Notes: generated from the sequence alone by a model not told the origin. Shown: positions 8,020 to 17,692, counted from the stretch's first letter. The stretch is 64,000 bases of DNA from Rhizobium rhizogenes NBRC 13257 (GCF_000696095.1 NZ_BAYX01000022.1:1-64000), one strand, 5' to 3'. Program-made: numbers and translations.

Positions 8020-8940
8020 ATGAGACATAAGCTTCTCGCAGCCTTCACGCTGACGGCACTCGTCGCGCTACCGGCGCTCGCGCAAGCCGCGGAAGGTTTT
8101 GCCACCGCCAACGTCAACATGCGGTCCGGCCCAAGCACGCAATATCCGGCGGTAACCATGATCCCCGCCGGCGTGCCGCTGGAGATCAACGGCTGCCTCA
8201 ACGAAACGCCCTGGTGCGACGTCTCCTTCGTCGGCGGACGCGGCTGGGTCGCCGGCCGTTACATCCAGGCAACCTATCAATCGCGCCGCATCTTTGTCGG
8301 CCCGCAATATTACCGCCCGCTCGGCATCCCGACCATCACCTTCAATGTCGACGACTATTGGGGTCGCTATTATCGCGGCCGCGACTTCTACCGCGATCGC
8401 GACCGCTGGCGCCGGGGACCGGGCTGGAGCGACCGTCGCCCGGATTCGGGCTGGGATCGCCGCCCCGACCGTAATCCCGGCTGGGATAATGATTCGGATC
8501 GCAATTGGGACCGCCGCCCGGACCGCAATCGTGATTGGAGCAACCAGCCGGACAATAATCAGGACTGGGGCCAGCAACGCCGCGATCGCAATCGCGATTG
8601 GGGCAACCAACAGGACAACAATCAGGACTCGGGCCAACAGCGTCGGGATCGCAACCGCGATTGGAACCGGCAGCCGGACGACAATCAGGGTTGGGGCGGT
8701 GGTAACCGGCAAGACCGCCGGCGCGACGACAACCGCCAGGACAATCAACAGCGCCGTCCAGAACCCCAGCCGCAGCAGGCGCAGCCGCAACCCCAGGCAC
8801 AGCCTCAGCCGCAGCCTCAACGGCAAGACAATCGACGCCCGAATGCCGGTGCGCCAGGGCCCTACAGCCCCGACCATGTCGATCCCTGCCCGGCGTCGCA
8901 ACCCGATTGCCGTATGACCCCGAGAGGCTTCAATCGATAG
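8020..8940 (+). CDS. Exported SH3-domain protein with a repetitive Asp/Asn/Arg/Gln-rich tail
   Basis: A 306-aa exported protein. Residues 1 to about 24 are a signal peptide (LTALVALPALAQAA). A bacterial SH3 domain follows (about 25-85, with ATANVNMRSGPSTQYPAV and GGRGWVAGRYI). A YYRP...DDYWGRYYRGRDFY segment comes next, then a charged tail with three copies of a 21-residue repeat (RDRNRDW.NQ.DNNQD.GQQR) and a Pro/Gln stretch. The ATG at 8020 is chosen over the longer frame from 7939 because AGGGGGAGAG precedes it and the signal peptide starts there. SH3 domains of this kind bind cell-wall material. Two further Cys pairs lie in the SH3 domain and at the C-terminus. The exact role is unknown. 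A strong terminator follows. Confidence 0.85.
   Translation: MRHKLLAAFTLTALVALPALAQAAEGFATANVNMRSGPSTQYPAVTMIPAGVPLEINGCLNETPWCDVSFVGGRGWVAGRYIQATYQSRRIFVGPQYYRPLGIPTITFNVDDYWGRYYRGRDFYRDRDRWRRGPGWSDRRPDSGWDRRPDRNPGWDNDSDRNWDRRPDRNRDWSNQPDNNQDWGQQRRDRNRDWGNQQDNNQDSGQQRRDRNRDWNRQPDDNQGWGGGNRQDRRRDDNRQDNQQRRPEPQPQQAQPQPQAQPQPQPQRQDNRRPNAGAPGPYSPDHVDPCPASQPDCRMTPRGFNR
8521..8709 (+). repeat. Three in-frame 63-bp tandem repeats
   Basis: Copies begin at about 8521, 8584 and 8647, spaced exactly 63 bases, and encode 21-residue units rich in Asp, Asn, Arg and Gln. The copies differ at several bases, and the third is the most diverged. They lie wholly within the SH3 gene. Confidence 0.8.
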
Positions 8941-8961
8941 TCGCCTCGAGCGACAAGTAGC

Positions 8962-8993
8962 AAAGGCCAGCGACCCACGTCGCTGGCCTTTTT
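8962..8993 (+). terminator. Strong Rho-independent terminator
   Basis: AAAGGCCAGCGAC pairs with GTCGCTGGCCTTT around a CCAC loop and ends in five T residues, 21 bases after the SH3 gene stop. Confidence 0.93.
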
Positions 8994-9160
8994 CATTGGC
9001 CCGCGCCCATGGCCGCAAAGCGGCCCGTCGACAATGCGTGGTCAAAGGAAACGGATGATTTAATAGGGAGAGCACGCACTCGCAGGTTGCGCGACAACGC
9101 CCGGCATACGCCGGTCCAGAAGGCTTGAGCGATCAGGCGGCGTCAAGGCGCCGCGCTGCC

Positions 9161-9403
9161 TCAATGGGTTTTCAAATGCGCCTCGCGCATCGCTGAAATG
9201 AATATCTCCCGGGCTTCCTCAGCGGATTTCCGCCCGTCGATCGCGGCACGGCAGACGCTTCGGGCGGCCACATAGAACGGGCCACGTCGATCCGGCCAGA
9301 GGTTGGCCATGCAATTCAGCGCCTCGGAAGGGCCGGTGACTGTCTGGAAACTGCCTTGAGTGAAGCCGATCTCGATCGGATTGCTCCATTTGATGTGTCG
9401 CAT
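9161..9403 (-). CDS. DUF982 family small protein, 80 aa
   Basis: An 80-aa protein matching the DUF982 pattern typical of Rhizobiales: a W-P-I-I start (KWSNPIEIGFTQG), a VTGPSEALNCM stretch, WPDRRGPFYVAA, then CRAAIDGRKSAEEAREIF. These proteins are small, soluble, multi-copy in rhizobia and of unknown function. An AT-rich region with a GGAGG-type site (GTGAGGAGGAGT) lies just before the start, supporting the annotated ATG. It is the last of three small minus-strand genes between 9.1 and 10.1 kb, each apparently separately transcribed. Confidence 0.88.
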   Translation of the reverse strand: MRHIKWSNPIEIGFTQGSFQTVTGPSEALNCMANLWPDRRGPFYVAARSVCRAAIDGRKSAEEAREIFISAMREAHLKTH

Positions 9404-9585
9404 GAATACTCCTCCTCACGCGCTATCAATTGCTTGGGGCCATCCAGCAAGACAGCCACAAGCAGTTACTATAGCCTCAATCAGAGCATTCGAAAATATG
9501 GAACTTATCAGGCGCGGCACATGAAGGTGGGATGGTCCGAAGAGGTTAATATGACGTCTGCATGCTGGGGATCGGGTCTGTCATG

Positions 9586-9618
9586 TTTCACGCCAGGATA
9601 CCGCTTCATGGCGTGAAA
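9586..9618 (-). terminator. 10-bp inverted repeat downstream of the 40-aa gene
   Basis: TTTCACGCCA at 9586-9595 and TGGCGTGAAA at 9609-9618 pair perfectly around 13 nt. It sits 40 bases past the stop of the minus-strand 40-aa gene. The T run is short, so it is only a possible terminator. Confidence 0.4.
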
Positions 9619-9657
9619 ATTTACGAAAAGACGAGGTCGGAATCTGGATGTTCCCGC

Positions 9658-9780
9658 CTACTTGTCCCGCGCAATGCGCTTTGCGTCATCGGCTGAAAAG
9701 CCGGCACGGCGGGCAAGCTCTTCCAGCCCGAATACTCGGTCCAACAGATCAACCAGCCATAATTCAAAGCGTTTCCACAT
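9658..9780 (-). CDS. Very small protein, 40 aa, with a strong ribosome binding site
   Basis: This frame is short but well supported. The ATG at 9778-9780 has a perfect GGAGG 6 nt upstream. The product begins MWKRFELWLVDLLDRVFGLE and continues ELARRAGFSADDAKRIARDK to a TAG. The first half is a likely amphipathic helix with three Trp/Phe positions. The second half resembles a short helix-turn-helix start or a charged helix. The composition is clearly protein-like. I recall similar 40-50 aa orphan proteins from rhizobial genomes, but no function. It may associate with membranes through the N-terminal helix. Confidence 0.7.
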   Translation of the reverse strand: MWKRFELWLVDLLDRVFGLEELARRAGFSADDAKRIARDK

Positions 9781-9867
9781 GGTAAGCCTCCACCGCAGTA
9801 GACCCTGTCGTTGTAACGATCCCGCGATGAACACCCCATGAACACCGCCCCGGCCTACCGAACAGGC

Positions 9868-10056
9868 TCAGCGAAACAGAGGTGGCCGTTGCGCGTTCGA
9901 TAGCAATTCCTGCTTGGTGGCGAAGTCGCCGAACAGCTTTTTCAGCCGGACTTCTTCGTCCTTGCAGATCCGGTGCCGCCGCGCGAAATCCTCGACACTC
10001 CAGACTTCCCGCAGCTTGGTCTCGCCAACCTTCTCTATCGCAATATGTGAACTCAT
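9868..10056 (-). CDS. Small hypothetical protein, 62 aa
   Basis: A 62-aa soluble, charged protein (MSSHIAIEKVGETKLREVWS ... RICKDEEVRLKKLFGDFATK). The second third looks like a helix-turn-helix-like stretch (VEDFARRHRICKDEEVRLKK) that would suit a small DNA-binding or MerR/excisionase-like fold, but this is weak. GAGGG lies about 9 nt before the ATG. It is transcribed towards the 40-aa gene with an 87-base gap. Function unknown. Confidence 0.6.
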   Translation of the reverse strand: MSSHIAIEKVGETKLREVWSVEDFARRHRICKDEEVRLKKLFGDFATKQELLSNAQRPPLFR

Positions 10057-10252
10057 TGCGCTCGCCCTCTTGTTTTTGTGAAAAGAGAATGCCCGAGAAG
10101 AGGAAAAGTTCCTTGCACGATCCCGTCATGAAAGGACACAAGCCGCCACCGCGATTGGCGGTTGAGGATTCTTAATCCCTCCTTAAATCGCCGCATTTAC
10201 AGTTCACCTCGGGCTTCGACATTTTCACGATCATTTCGTGGGCGAATGCCGG

Positions 10253-10300
10253 CGGCGCATAAGCTTGAAAATCATGGTCGATTTTCAAGCTTATGCGCCG
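10253..10300. repeat. Perfect 21-bp inverted repeat, 6-nt loop, upstream of the PBP gene
   Basis: The arm at 10253-10273 is the exact reverse complement of 10280-10300, with loop ATGGTC. It contains AAGCTTGAAAATC and lacks a T run. It lies about 114 bases before the chosen PBP start, inside a 357-base gap (10057-10413) that otherwise shows no gene. It may be a rhizobial palindromic intergenic element or a regulatory hairpin in the PBP mRNA leader. Confidence 0.85.
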
Positions 10301-10413
10301 GTAAAAGCGCTGACTGCGTCCCTTGTGTGTCCCAAACGGATGCGAGGGCAGTCGTGGCGACGCCGGCATCAGATATCGATCCATGGAACCATCAGGGGTA
10401 CGACCAGTCCGCA

Positions 10414-12786
10414 ATGGCAGGCAAAAGCAGATCAAGCCAGAGGATAGAACCATCCTTCTCAAGCGGTAAGGAACGTAGCGATGATGGTTTCAGCGCCGGC
10501 GAACGCATTGCCGGCGGCGGACGCTCATCGGGACGGGAAAGTTCCAAGCGCGACAGCTCCCCTGAGCCAGACAAGCCACGCCGCTCGAGCCGCCGGCGCA
10601 AGCAGCAGAGACGGCGCTCCGGCGGTGGCTTCTTCGGCTTCATCCGCTCCGCGATCTATTGGGGCATCGTACTCAGCATCTGGGCCGGCATCGGGCTCGC
10701 AGGTCTGGTGGTTTACTACGGATCGCGCATGCCGAGCGCCAGCACCTGGGCCATTCCCGAACGGCCGCCGAACGTCAAGATCGCCGATCTCGACGGCAGC
10801 ATCATCGCCAATCGCGGCACGACCGGCGGCGAGGCCTTGGCGCTGAGCGACATGTCGCCCTATATTCCCGAGGCACTGATTGCCATCGAGGATCATCGTT
10901 TCTATTCCCATTTCGGCTTCGATCCGATCGGGCTTGGCCGCGCGGTGGTGACAAACGTGCTGACCGGCCATGCCGTCCAGGGCGGTTCGACGCTGACGCA
11001 GCAGCTCGCCAAGAACCTCTTCCTGTCGCCGGATCGCACGCTGGAGCGCAAGGTGCAGGAGGTGCTGCTCGCCATCTGGCTGGAGCACAAGTTCACCAAG
11101 GACCAGATCCTGGCGATGTATCTGAACCGTGTCTATTTCGGCTCGAACGCCTATGGCGTCGAGGCGGCATCGCGGCGCTACTTCAACAAATCGGCGCGTG
11201 ACGTGAACCTTGGCGAAGCAGCCATGCTCGCCGGCCTCGTCAAGGCGCCGTCGAAACTGTCGCCGGCGCGCGATCCGGCCGCTGCCGAAGCGCGCGCCCA
11301 GCTCGTGCTGCAGGCGATGCGCGACCAGGGCTTCATCAGCGAAGCCGATATCAAGACGGCGATGTCGCAGCCGCCGACACGGGCAAAGAGCTATTGGAGC
11401 GGGGCTGAGAACTACGTGGCCGACATGGTCATGGGCCAGCTTCCCGGCCTGATCGGCGGCGACGTCAAGGAAGACCTGACCGTCGACACCACCATCGACA
11501 TGTCGCTGGAAGAAAAGGCCGAACAGGCGTTGAACGACGTGCTCGCCAAGGACGGCAAGAAGCTCAGCGCCTCGCAGGCCTCGCTCGTTTCCGTCGACGC
11601 AACCGGTGCGATCCGCGCGCTGGTCGGCGGCCGGGATTATGCGCAGAGCCAGTTCAACCGCGCCGTCACCGCCAAACGCCAGCCGGGCTCGGCCTTCAAG
11701 CCCTTCGTCTATACTGCAGCACTGGAAATGGGCCTGACGCCGAACTCGATCCGCAACGATGCGCCGGTGAAGATCGGCAACTGGGCGCCGGAGAATTACG
11801 AGCAGAAATATAGCGGCCCGGTCACGCTTGCGACGGCCGTCGCCCACTCGCTAAACACGGTCGCCGCCCAGCTTGCGACGGAAGTCGGACCGGATCAGGT
11901 GATCAAGGTCGCCCACAGGCTCGGCATCGAATCGGATCTGCAGGCCAATGCCTCGATCGCGCTCGGCACGTCGGAGGTGTCGCTGCTGGAGCTGACCTCG
12001 GCCTATGCCTCCTTCATGAACGGCGGCTTCAAGGCGACGCCGCATGTGATCACCAAGGTGACGACCGCGTCCGGCAAGGTGCTCTATCAGGCGAATTTCG
12101 ACAATCCACCGCGGGTTCTCAACCCCGACGTCGTCACCAACATGAATGCGATGATGGCCGGCGTCATCAACTTCGGCACCGGCAAATCCGCCCGCATCCC
12201 CGGCTGGCAGGCCGCCGGCAAGAGCGGCACGACGCAATCCTTCCGCGACGCGCTGTTCGTCGGCTTCACCAGCCACCTGACGACGGGCGTCTGGTTCGGC
12301 AATGACGACGGCAAATCGATGAAGAAGGTGACGGGTGGCGGACTGCCGGCCAAGGCCTGGAAGGAATTCATGGTCGCCGCCCATAAGGGCCTGAGCCCGA
12401 CCCCGATCTTCGGCGGCGGCCAGATCATCGACAACAGCGTGCCGATGGCGCAATCCGCACCCGGCGCCAACCAACCGGCGACGATCGACGGTATTATTTC
12501 CGGCACGCTCGGAGGCGACGGCGGCCAGGTCGCGCATCAAGGCCAACCGACGCTCCAGCAACGGCCTGCACAGCAGCCGATCCAGCAGCAGGGCAATCAA
12601 ACCGCCGCGAACGACGATCTGGAAGATCTGCCGCCCGCAAACCTGGCCAATGACAATAACCCCTACAGCGCCAACTCCTACGATACCGGCGATATCCCGC
12701 CGGCCGACATCGGCGATACCGCTCCGACACCGGCAACGGCAAGGCCGCATCGCACCTCGCTGCTGGACGTTATTCTGGGGCGATAA
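10414..12786 (+). CDS. Bifunctional penicillin-binding protein 1A family (transglycosylase/transpeptidase)
   Basis: Polymerises and cross-links peptidoglycan at the outer face of the inner membrane; about 790 aa. Order: a basic Ser/Arg-rich cytoplasmic tail; one membrane anchor (about 68-90, SAIYWGIVLSIWAGIGLAGL); a GT51 transglycosylase domain with IEDHRFYSHFGFD, GGSTLTQQLAKNL and YLNRVYFGSNAYGVEAAS; a transpeptidase domain with the SxxK motif in RQPGSAFKPFVYT, SLN in AHSLNTVAAQ and KSGTT as the KTG box. A Gln/Pro/Asn-rich tail of about 110 residues follows. The frame is open back to 10162. The ATG at 10414 is chosen because the cytoplasmic tail starts there, but its ribosome binding site is not obvious, so the start is uncertain. 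Confidence 0.93.
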   Translation: MAGKSRSSQRIEPSFSSGKERSDDGFSAGERIAGGGRSSGRESSKRDSSPEPDKPRRSSRRRKQQRRRSGGGFFGFIRSAIYWGIVLSIWAGIGLAGLVVYYGSRMPSASTWAIPERPPNVKIADLDGSIIANRGTTGGEALALSDMSPYIPEALIAIEDHRFYSHFGFDPIGLGRAVVTNVLTGHAVQGGSTLTQQLAKNLFLSPDRTLERKVQEVLLAIWLEHKFTKDQILAMYLNRVYFGSNAYGVEAASRRYFNKSARDVNLGEAAMLAGLVKAPSKLSPARDPAAAEARAQLVLQAMRDQGFISEADIKTAMSQPPTRAKSYWSGAENYVADMVMGQLPGLIGGDVKEDLTVDTTIDMSLEEKAEQALNDVLAKDGKKLSASQASLVSVDATGAIRALVGGRDYAQSQFNRAVTAKRQPGSAFKPFVYTAALEMGLTPNSIRNDAPVKIGNWAPENYEQKYSGPVTLATAVAHSLNTVAAQLATEVGPDQVIKVAHRLGIESDLQANASIALGTSEVSLLELTSAYASFMNGGFKATPHVITKVTTASGKVLYQANFDNPPRVLNPDVVTNMNAMMAGVINFGTGKSARIPGWQAAGKSGTTQSFRDALFVGFTSHLTTGVWFGNDDGKSMKKVTGGGLPAKAWKEFMVAAHKGLSPTPIFGGGQIIDNSVPMAQSAPGANQPATIDGIISGTLGGDGGQVAHQGQPTLQQRPAQQPIQQQGNQTAANDDLEDLPPANLANDNNPYSANSYDTGDIPPADIGDTAPTPATARPHRTSLLDVILGR

Positions 12787-12939
12787 GACAGCGATTCCCG
12801 CGATTGTCGCTTGCATGGTCAAAGCAAGGCTGATCTGATAGATGGTCGCGCCAATTCTCCAGGTCCGCAGGCGCAATGCGGCACTGTGGAATTTGAGCGA
12901 CAAACCATTCGTTTTGCTGGATTCCGGGTGATTTCCCGC

Positions 12940-12968
12940 CTTGCAGTCAGTAAAACCGCTACTTATAT
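12940..12968 (+). promoter_or_regulatory. RpoH (sigma-32-type) promoter of dnaK
   Basis: CTTGCA at 12940-12945, a 16-nt spacer, then CTTATAT at 12962-12968. This matches the rhizobial heat-shock pattern (CTTGAA / CYTATNT) and lies 111 bases before the dnaK start. The rest of the 293-base gap shows no gene. Confidence 0.7.
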
Positions 12969-13079
12969 ACGCGGCATCACCGCAGTCATGGCTGCGCAAT
13001 CCTCAAGACCATCCCGTAAGGGGCTGTCAATGGAATGCCTGACAGGGGTTCCGATAGCTTGCTTCAAGGAGAGAATGAC

Positions 13080-14999
<1,920 letters not shown>

Positions 15000-15032
15000 G
15001 CGCGAACCGAAAGGTTCTCTAGGAAACTTAGC

Positions 15033-15056
15033 TCCGGCTGCCTTTTGGCAGCCGGA
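15033..15056 (+). other. Intercistronic hairpin between dnaK and dnaJ
   Basis: TCCGGCTGCC and GGCAGCCGGA pair perfectly around a TTTT loop, 33 bases after the dnaK stop and 27 before the dnaJ start. No T run follows. Such a hairpin could stabilise the dnaK message or act as a partial stop that keeps DnaJ levels below DnaK. Confidence 0.6.
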
Positions 15057-15082
15057 AATCCATTTCCGGGGTCTAATCCTTA

Positions 15083-16231
15083 ATGGCAAAAGCGGACTAC
15101 TACGAGACATTGGGCGTCTCCAGGACAGCGGACGAAAAAGAGCTCAAGAGCGCTTTTCGCAAGCTGGCAATGCAATTTCATCCGGACAAGAACCCCGATG
15201 ACAATGACGCCGAGCGCAAGTTCAAGGAAATCAACGAAGCCTACGAAACGCTCAAGGACCCGAACAAACGCGCGGCCTATGATCGTTACGGCCACGCCGC
15301 CTTCGAGCATGGCGGCATGGGCGGCGGCGGTTTTGGTGGCGGCGGCTTCGGCGGCGGTGGCGGTTTCTCCGACATTTTCGAGGATATCTTCGGCGAGATG
15401 ATGGGCGGCGGCCGTGGCCGCGCACGCTCCTCCGGCGGTCGCGAACGCGGCGCCGATCTTCGCTACAACATGGAAATCTCGCTCGAGGAAGCATTTACGG
15501 GCAAGACCGCGCAAATCCGCGTGCCCACCTCAATCACCTGCGACGTCTGCTCCGGTTCCGGCGCCAAGCCGGGCACACAGCCGAAAACCTGCGGCACCTG
15601 CCAGGGCTCGGGCCGCGTGCGCGCCGCGCAAGGCTTTTTCTCGGTCGAACGTACCTGTCCGACCTGCCACGGCCGCGGCCAGACCATTCCAGATCCCTGC
15701 GGCAAATGCCACGGCCAAGGCCGCATCACCGAAGAGCGCTCGCTCTCAGTCAACATCCCCTCGGGCATCGAGGACGGCACCCGCATCCGCCTGCAAGGCG
15801 AAGGCGAAGCCGGCACGCGCGGCGGGCCATCGGGCGATCTCTACATCTTCCTTTCCGTCAAGCCGCATGAATTCTTCCAGCGCGATGGCGCCGACCTTTA
15901 TTGCGCGGTGCCGATCTCGATGACGACGGCGGCCCTTGGCGGCACCTTCGACGTCGCGACGCTTGACGGCACGAAATCGCGCGTCACCGTCCCTGAGGGC
16001 ACGCAGGTCGGCAAGCAGTTCCGCCTGAAGGCCAAGGGCATGCCGGTGCTGCGCTCCAGCCAGGTCGGCGATCTCTACATCCAGATCCAGATCGAAACGC
16101 CGCAGAAGCTGACCAAGCGCCAACGCGAGCTGCTGCAGGAATTCGAACAGATCTCCTCGAAGGACAATAATCCCGAATCAACCGGCTTCTTCGCCCGGAT
16201 GAAGGATTTCTTCGACACCTTTAGCGATTAA
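15083..16231 (+). CDS. dnaJ: Molecular chaperone DnaJ (Hsp40)
   Basis: A 382-aa co-chaperone that delivers substrates to DnaK and stimulates its ATPase. The J domain (1 to about 70) carries the HPD motif at residues 33-35. A Gly/Phe-rich region (about 75-105) follows. The zinc region has all four CxxCxGxG repeats (CDVCSGSG, CGTCQGSG, CPTCHGRG, CGKCHGQG), so this is a full type I DnaJ. The C-terminal substrate-binding domains end in a short acidic tail. No strong Shine-Dalgarno sequence is seen, consistent with coupling to dnaK in one operon. A terminator follows the stop by 24 bases. Confidence 0.99.
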   Translation: MAKADYYETLGVSRTADEKELKSAFRKLAMQFHPDKNPDDNDAERKFKEINEAYETLKDPNKRAAYDRYGHAAFEHGGMGGGGFGGGGFGGGGGFSDIFEDIFGEMMGGGRGRARSSGGRERGADLRYNMEISLEEAFTGKTAQIRVPTSITCDVCSGSGAKPGTQPKTCGTCQGSGRVRAAQGFFSVERTCPTCHGRGQTIPDPCGKCHGQGRITEERSLSVNIPSGIEDGTRIRLQGEGEAGTRGGPSGDLYIFLSVKPHEFFQRDGADLYCAVPISMTTAALGGTFDVATLDGTKSRVTVPEGTQVGKQFRLKAKGMPVLRSSQVGDLYIQIQIETPQKLTKRQRELLQEFEQISSKDNNPESTGFFARMKDFFDTFSD

Positions 16232-16255
16232 GCAGCGAATCACACTGCTTCTCAT

Positions 16256-16285
16256 AAAACCGGCCGGTGATTCGGCCGGTTTTTT
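16256..16285 (+). terminator. Rho-independent terminator of dnaKJ
   Basis: AAAACCGGCCG and CGGCCGGTTTT pair perfectly around GTGATT, ending in six T residues. Confidence 0.93.
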
Positions 16286-16310
16286 CGTTTGCAGCCGAAT
16301 CATCACCCGC

Positions 16311-16353
16311 CCTCATGGTTCGAGACGGCCCTGCGGGCCTCCTCACCATGAGG
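16311..16353 (+). repeat. 43-bp palindromic intergenic repeat, copy A
   Basis: Ends CCTCATGGT / ACCATGAGG, with an inner GGCCC / GGGCC stem. A copy with about 40 of 43 identical bases lies in the opposite orientation at 28480-28522. Palindromes with these ends are, to my recollection, common between genes across Rhizobiales. Together with the next repeat it fills the dnaJ-recF gap (16232-16527). Confidence 0.8.
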
Positions 16354-16384
16354 ACTAACCCTCTCGTCCGAGTCGCAGTTCACT

Positions 16385-16421
16385 CCACCCTCATCCTGAG
16401 CCTGTCGAAGGGCGAGGGTGG
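16385..16421. repeat. Second palindromic intergenic repeat type
   Basis: CCACCCTC and GAGGGTGG flank a core with CATCCTGAGCCTGTCGAAGG. The core is a motif I recognise from intergenic DNA of many alphaproteobacteria. It follows copy A of the 43-bp repeat by 31 bases, forming a mosaic. Confidence 0.65.
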
Positions 16422-16527
16422 CCCAATGCCGCTCCGAACGATCTACGCCGAGAACAACCGGCAAAATCCTTGCACTCGGGCGGGGTTCGGCATACCCCTC
16501 GGCCATCGACACGAATCCGGATGACCG

Positions 16528-17655
16528 ATGCCGCACAAGGTTTTCATCTCGCGCCTGAAGCTGACCGACTTTCGCAATTATGCGGCGGCGGCGCTGACGC
16601 TTGACGAGCGGCATGTGGTGCTGACCGGCGACAACGGCGCCGGCAAGACCAATCTGATGGAGGCGGTCTCGCTACTCTCGCCCGGGCGCGGCCTGCGGCG
16701 TGCGGCCTATGCGGATGTCGTCCGCGTCGCTGCACCGAACGGGTTTTCGATCTTTGCCGAGCTTGAGGGCATGGAGGACACTGTCGAAATCGGCACCGGC
16801 GTCGACACGAGCGACGAGACGACGGCGCGCAAGCTCCGGATCAACGGCACGCCGGCCAAGACGGTCGACGAGCTGACCGATCATCTGCGCGTGCTGTGGC
16901 TGACGCCGGCCATGGACGGGCTGTTTACCGGCGGCTCCTCCGAGCGCCGCCGTTTTCTCGACCGGCTGGTACTATCGCTCGATCCGGCGCATGGCCGCCG
17001 CGCCAGCGATTTCGAGCGCGCCATGCGCAGCCGCAACAGGCTTTTGTCCGAAAGCCGCTTCGATCCCTCCTGGCTTGCCGGCATCGAGGAACAGATGGCG
17101 AGCCTCGGCATTGCCATGGCGCTTGCCCGGCAGGAGATGCTCGGCCTTCTCACCCGGTTGATCGCCGAGACGCGTGAGGCGACGCCCTTTCCTTCGGCGG
17201 CACTTGAGCTTTCCGGTTTTCTCGACGGACAGTTCGACCGCCCTGCACTCGATCTCGAGGATGCTTACGCCGGGATGCTGCGCGAAGGGCGGTACCGCGA
17301 CGCGGCCGCCGGGCGCACGCTGGATGGACCGCACCGGACAGATCTCCTGGTGCGCCATCGCGAGAAGGACATGGAGGCGGAACGCTGCTCGACGGGCGAG
17401 CAGAAAGCGCTGCTGGTCGGCCTCATCCTCGCCCATGCTCGCCTCGTCGGCAATCTCACCGGCCATGCACCGGTCCTTCTGCTCGACGAAATCGCGGCAC
17501 ATCTGGACGAAGGCCGACGCGCCGCCCTCTTCGACCTGATCGACAGGCTTGGCGGACAGGCTTTCATGACCGGCACCGACAGGGCGATGTTTTCAGCACT
17601 TGGCGAGCGGGCGCAATTCTTTACCGTCGCGCATGGCGGCATTACAAAATCGTAG
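16528..17655 (+). CDS. recF: DNA replication and repair protein RecF
   Basis: A 375-aa SMC-like ATPase that helps RecO and RecR load RecA at gapped DNA. It has the Walker A motif GDNGAGKTNL near the N-terminus, the ABC signature stretch CSTGEQKALLVGLILAHA, and Walker B VLLLDEIAAHLDEGRR near the C-terminus. The N-terminal SRLKLTDFRNYA is typical. It is not next to dnaA-dnaN here, unlike in many bacteria, which is usual for this clade. The Shine-Dalgarno (CCGGATGACCG) is weak. The start fits the family length. Confidence 0.97.
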   Translation: MPHKVFISRLKLTDFRNYAAAALTLDERHVVLTGDNGAGKTNLMEAVSLLSPGRGLRRAAYADVVRVAAPNGFSIFAELEGMEDTVEIGTGVDTSDETTARKLRINGTPAKTVDELTDHLRVLWLTPAMDGLFTGGSSERRRFLDRLVLSLDPAHGRRASDFERAMRSRNRLLSESRFDPSWLAGIEEQMASLGIAMALARQEMLGLLTRLIAETREATPFPSAALELSGFLDGQFDRPALDLEDAYAGMLREGRYRDAAAGRTLDGPHRTDLLVRHREKDMEAERCSTGEQKALLVGLILAHARLVGNLTGHAPVLLLDEIAAHLDEGRRAALFDLIDRLGGQAFMTGTDRAMFSALGERAQFFTVAHGGITKS

Positions 17656-17692
17656 CGGCGAATTTTCTGCGGAGCGTGATATTATCATTGCC

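Noticed and set aside
8521..8709. Tandem repeat as a CRISPR array
   Set aside because: Units are contiguous, in frame and without spacers; no cas genes are nearby.
8068..9075. 335-codon minus-strand frame opposite the SH3 protein
   Set aside because: Repetitive Ala/Val/Ile product generated by the opposite strand of the Asp/Asn/Arg repeat; it also runs through the terminator at 8962.
12787..13079. CIRCE operator upstream of dnaK
   Set aside because: No TTAGCACTC / GAGTGCTAA pair found; the RpoH-type promoter explains the region.
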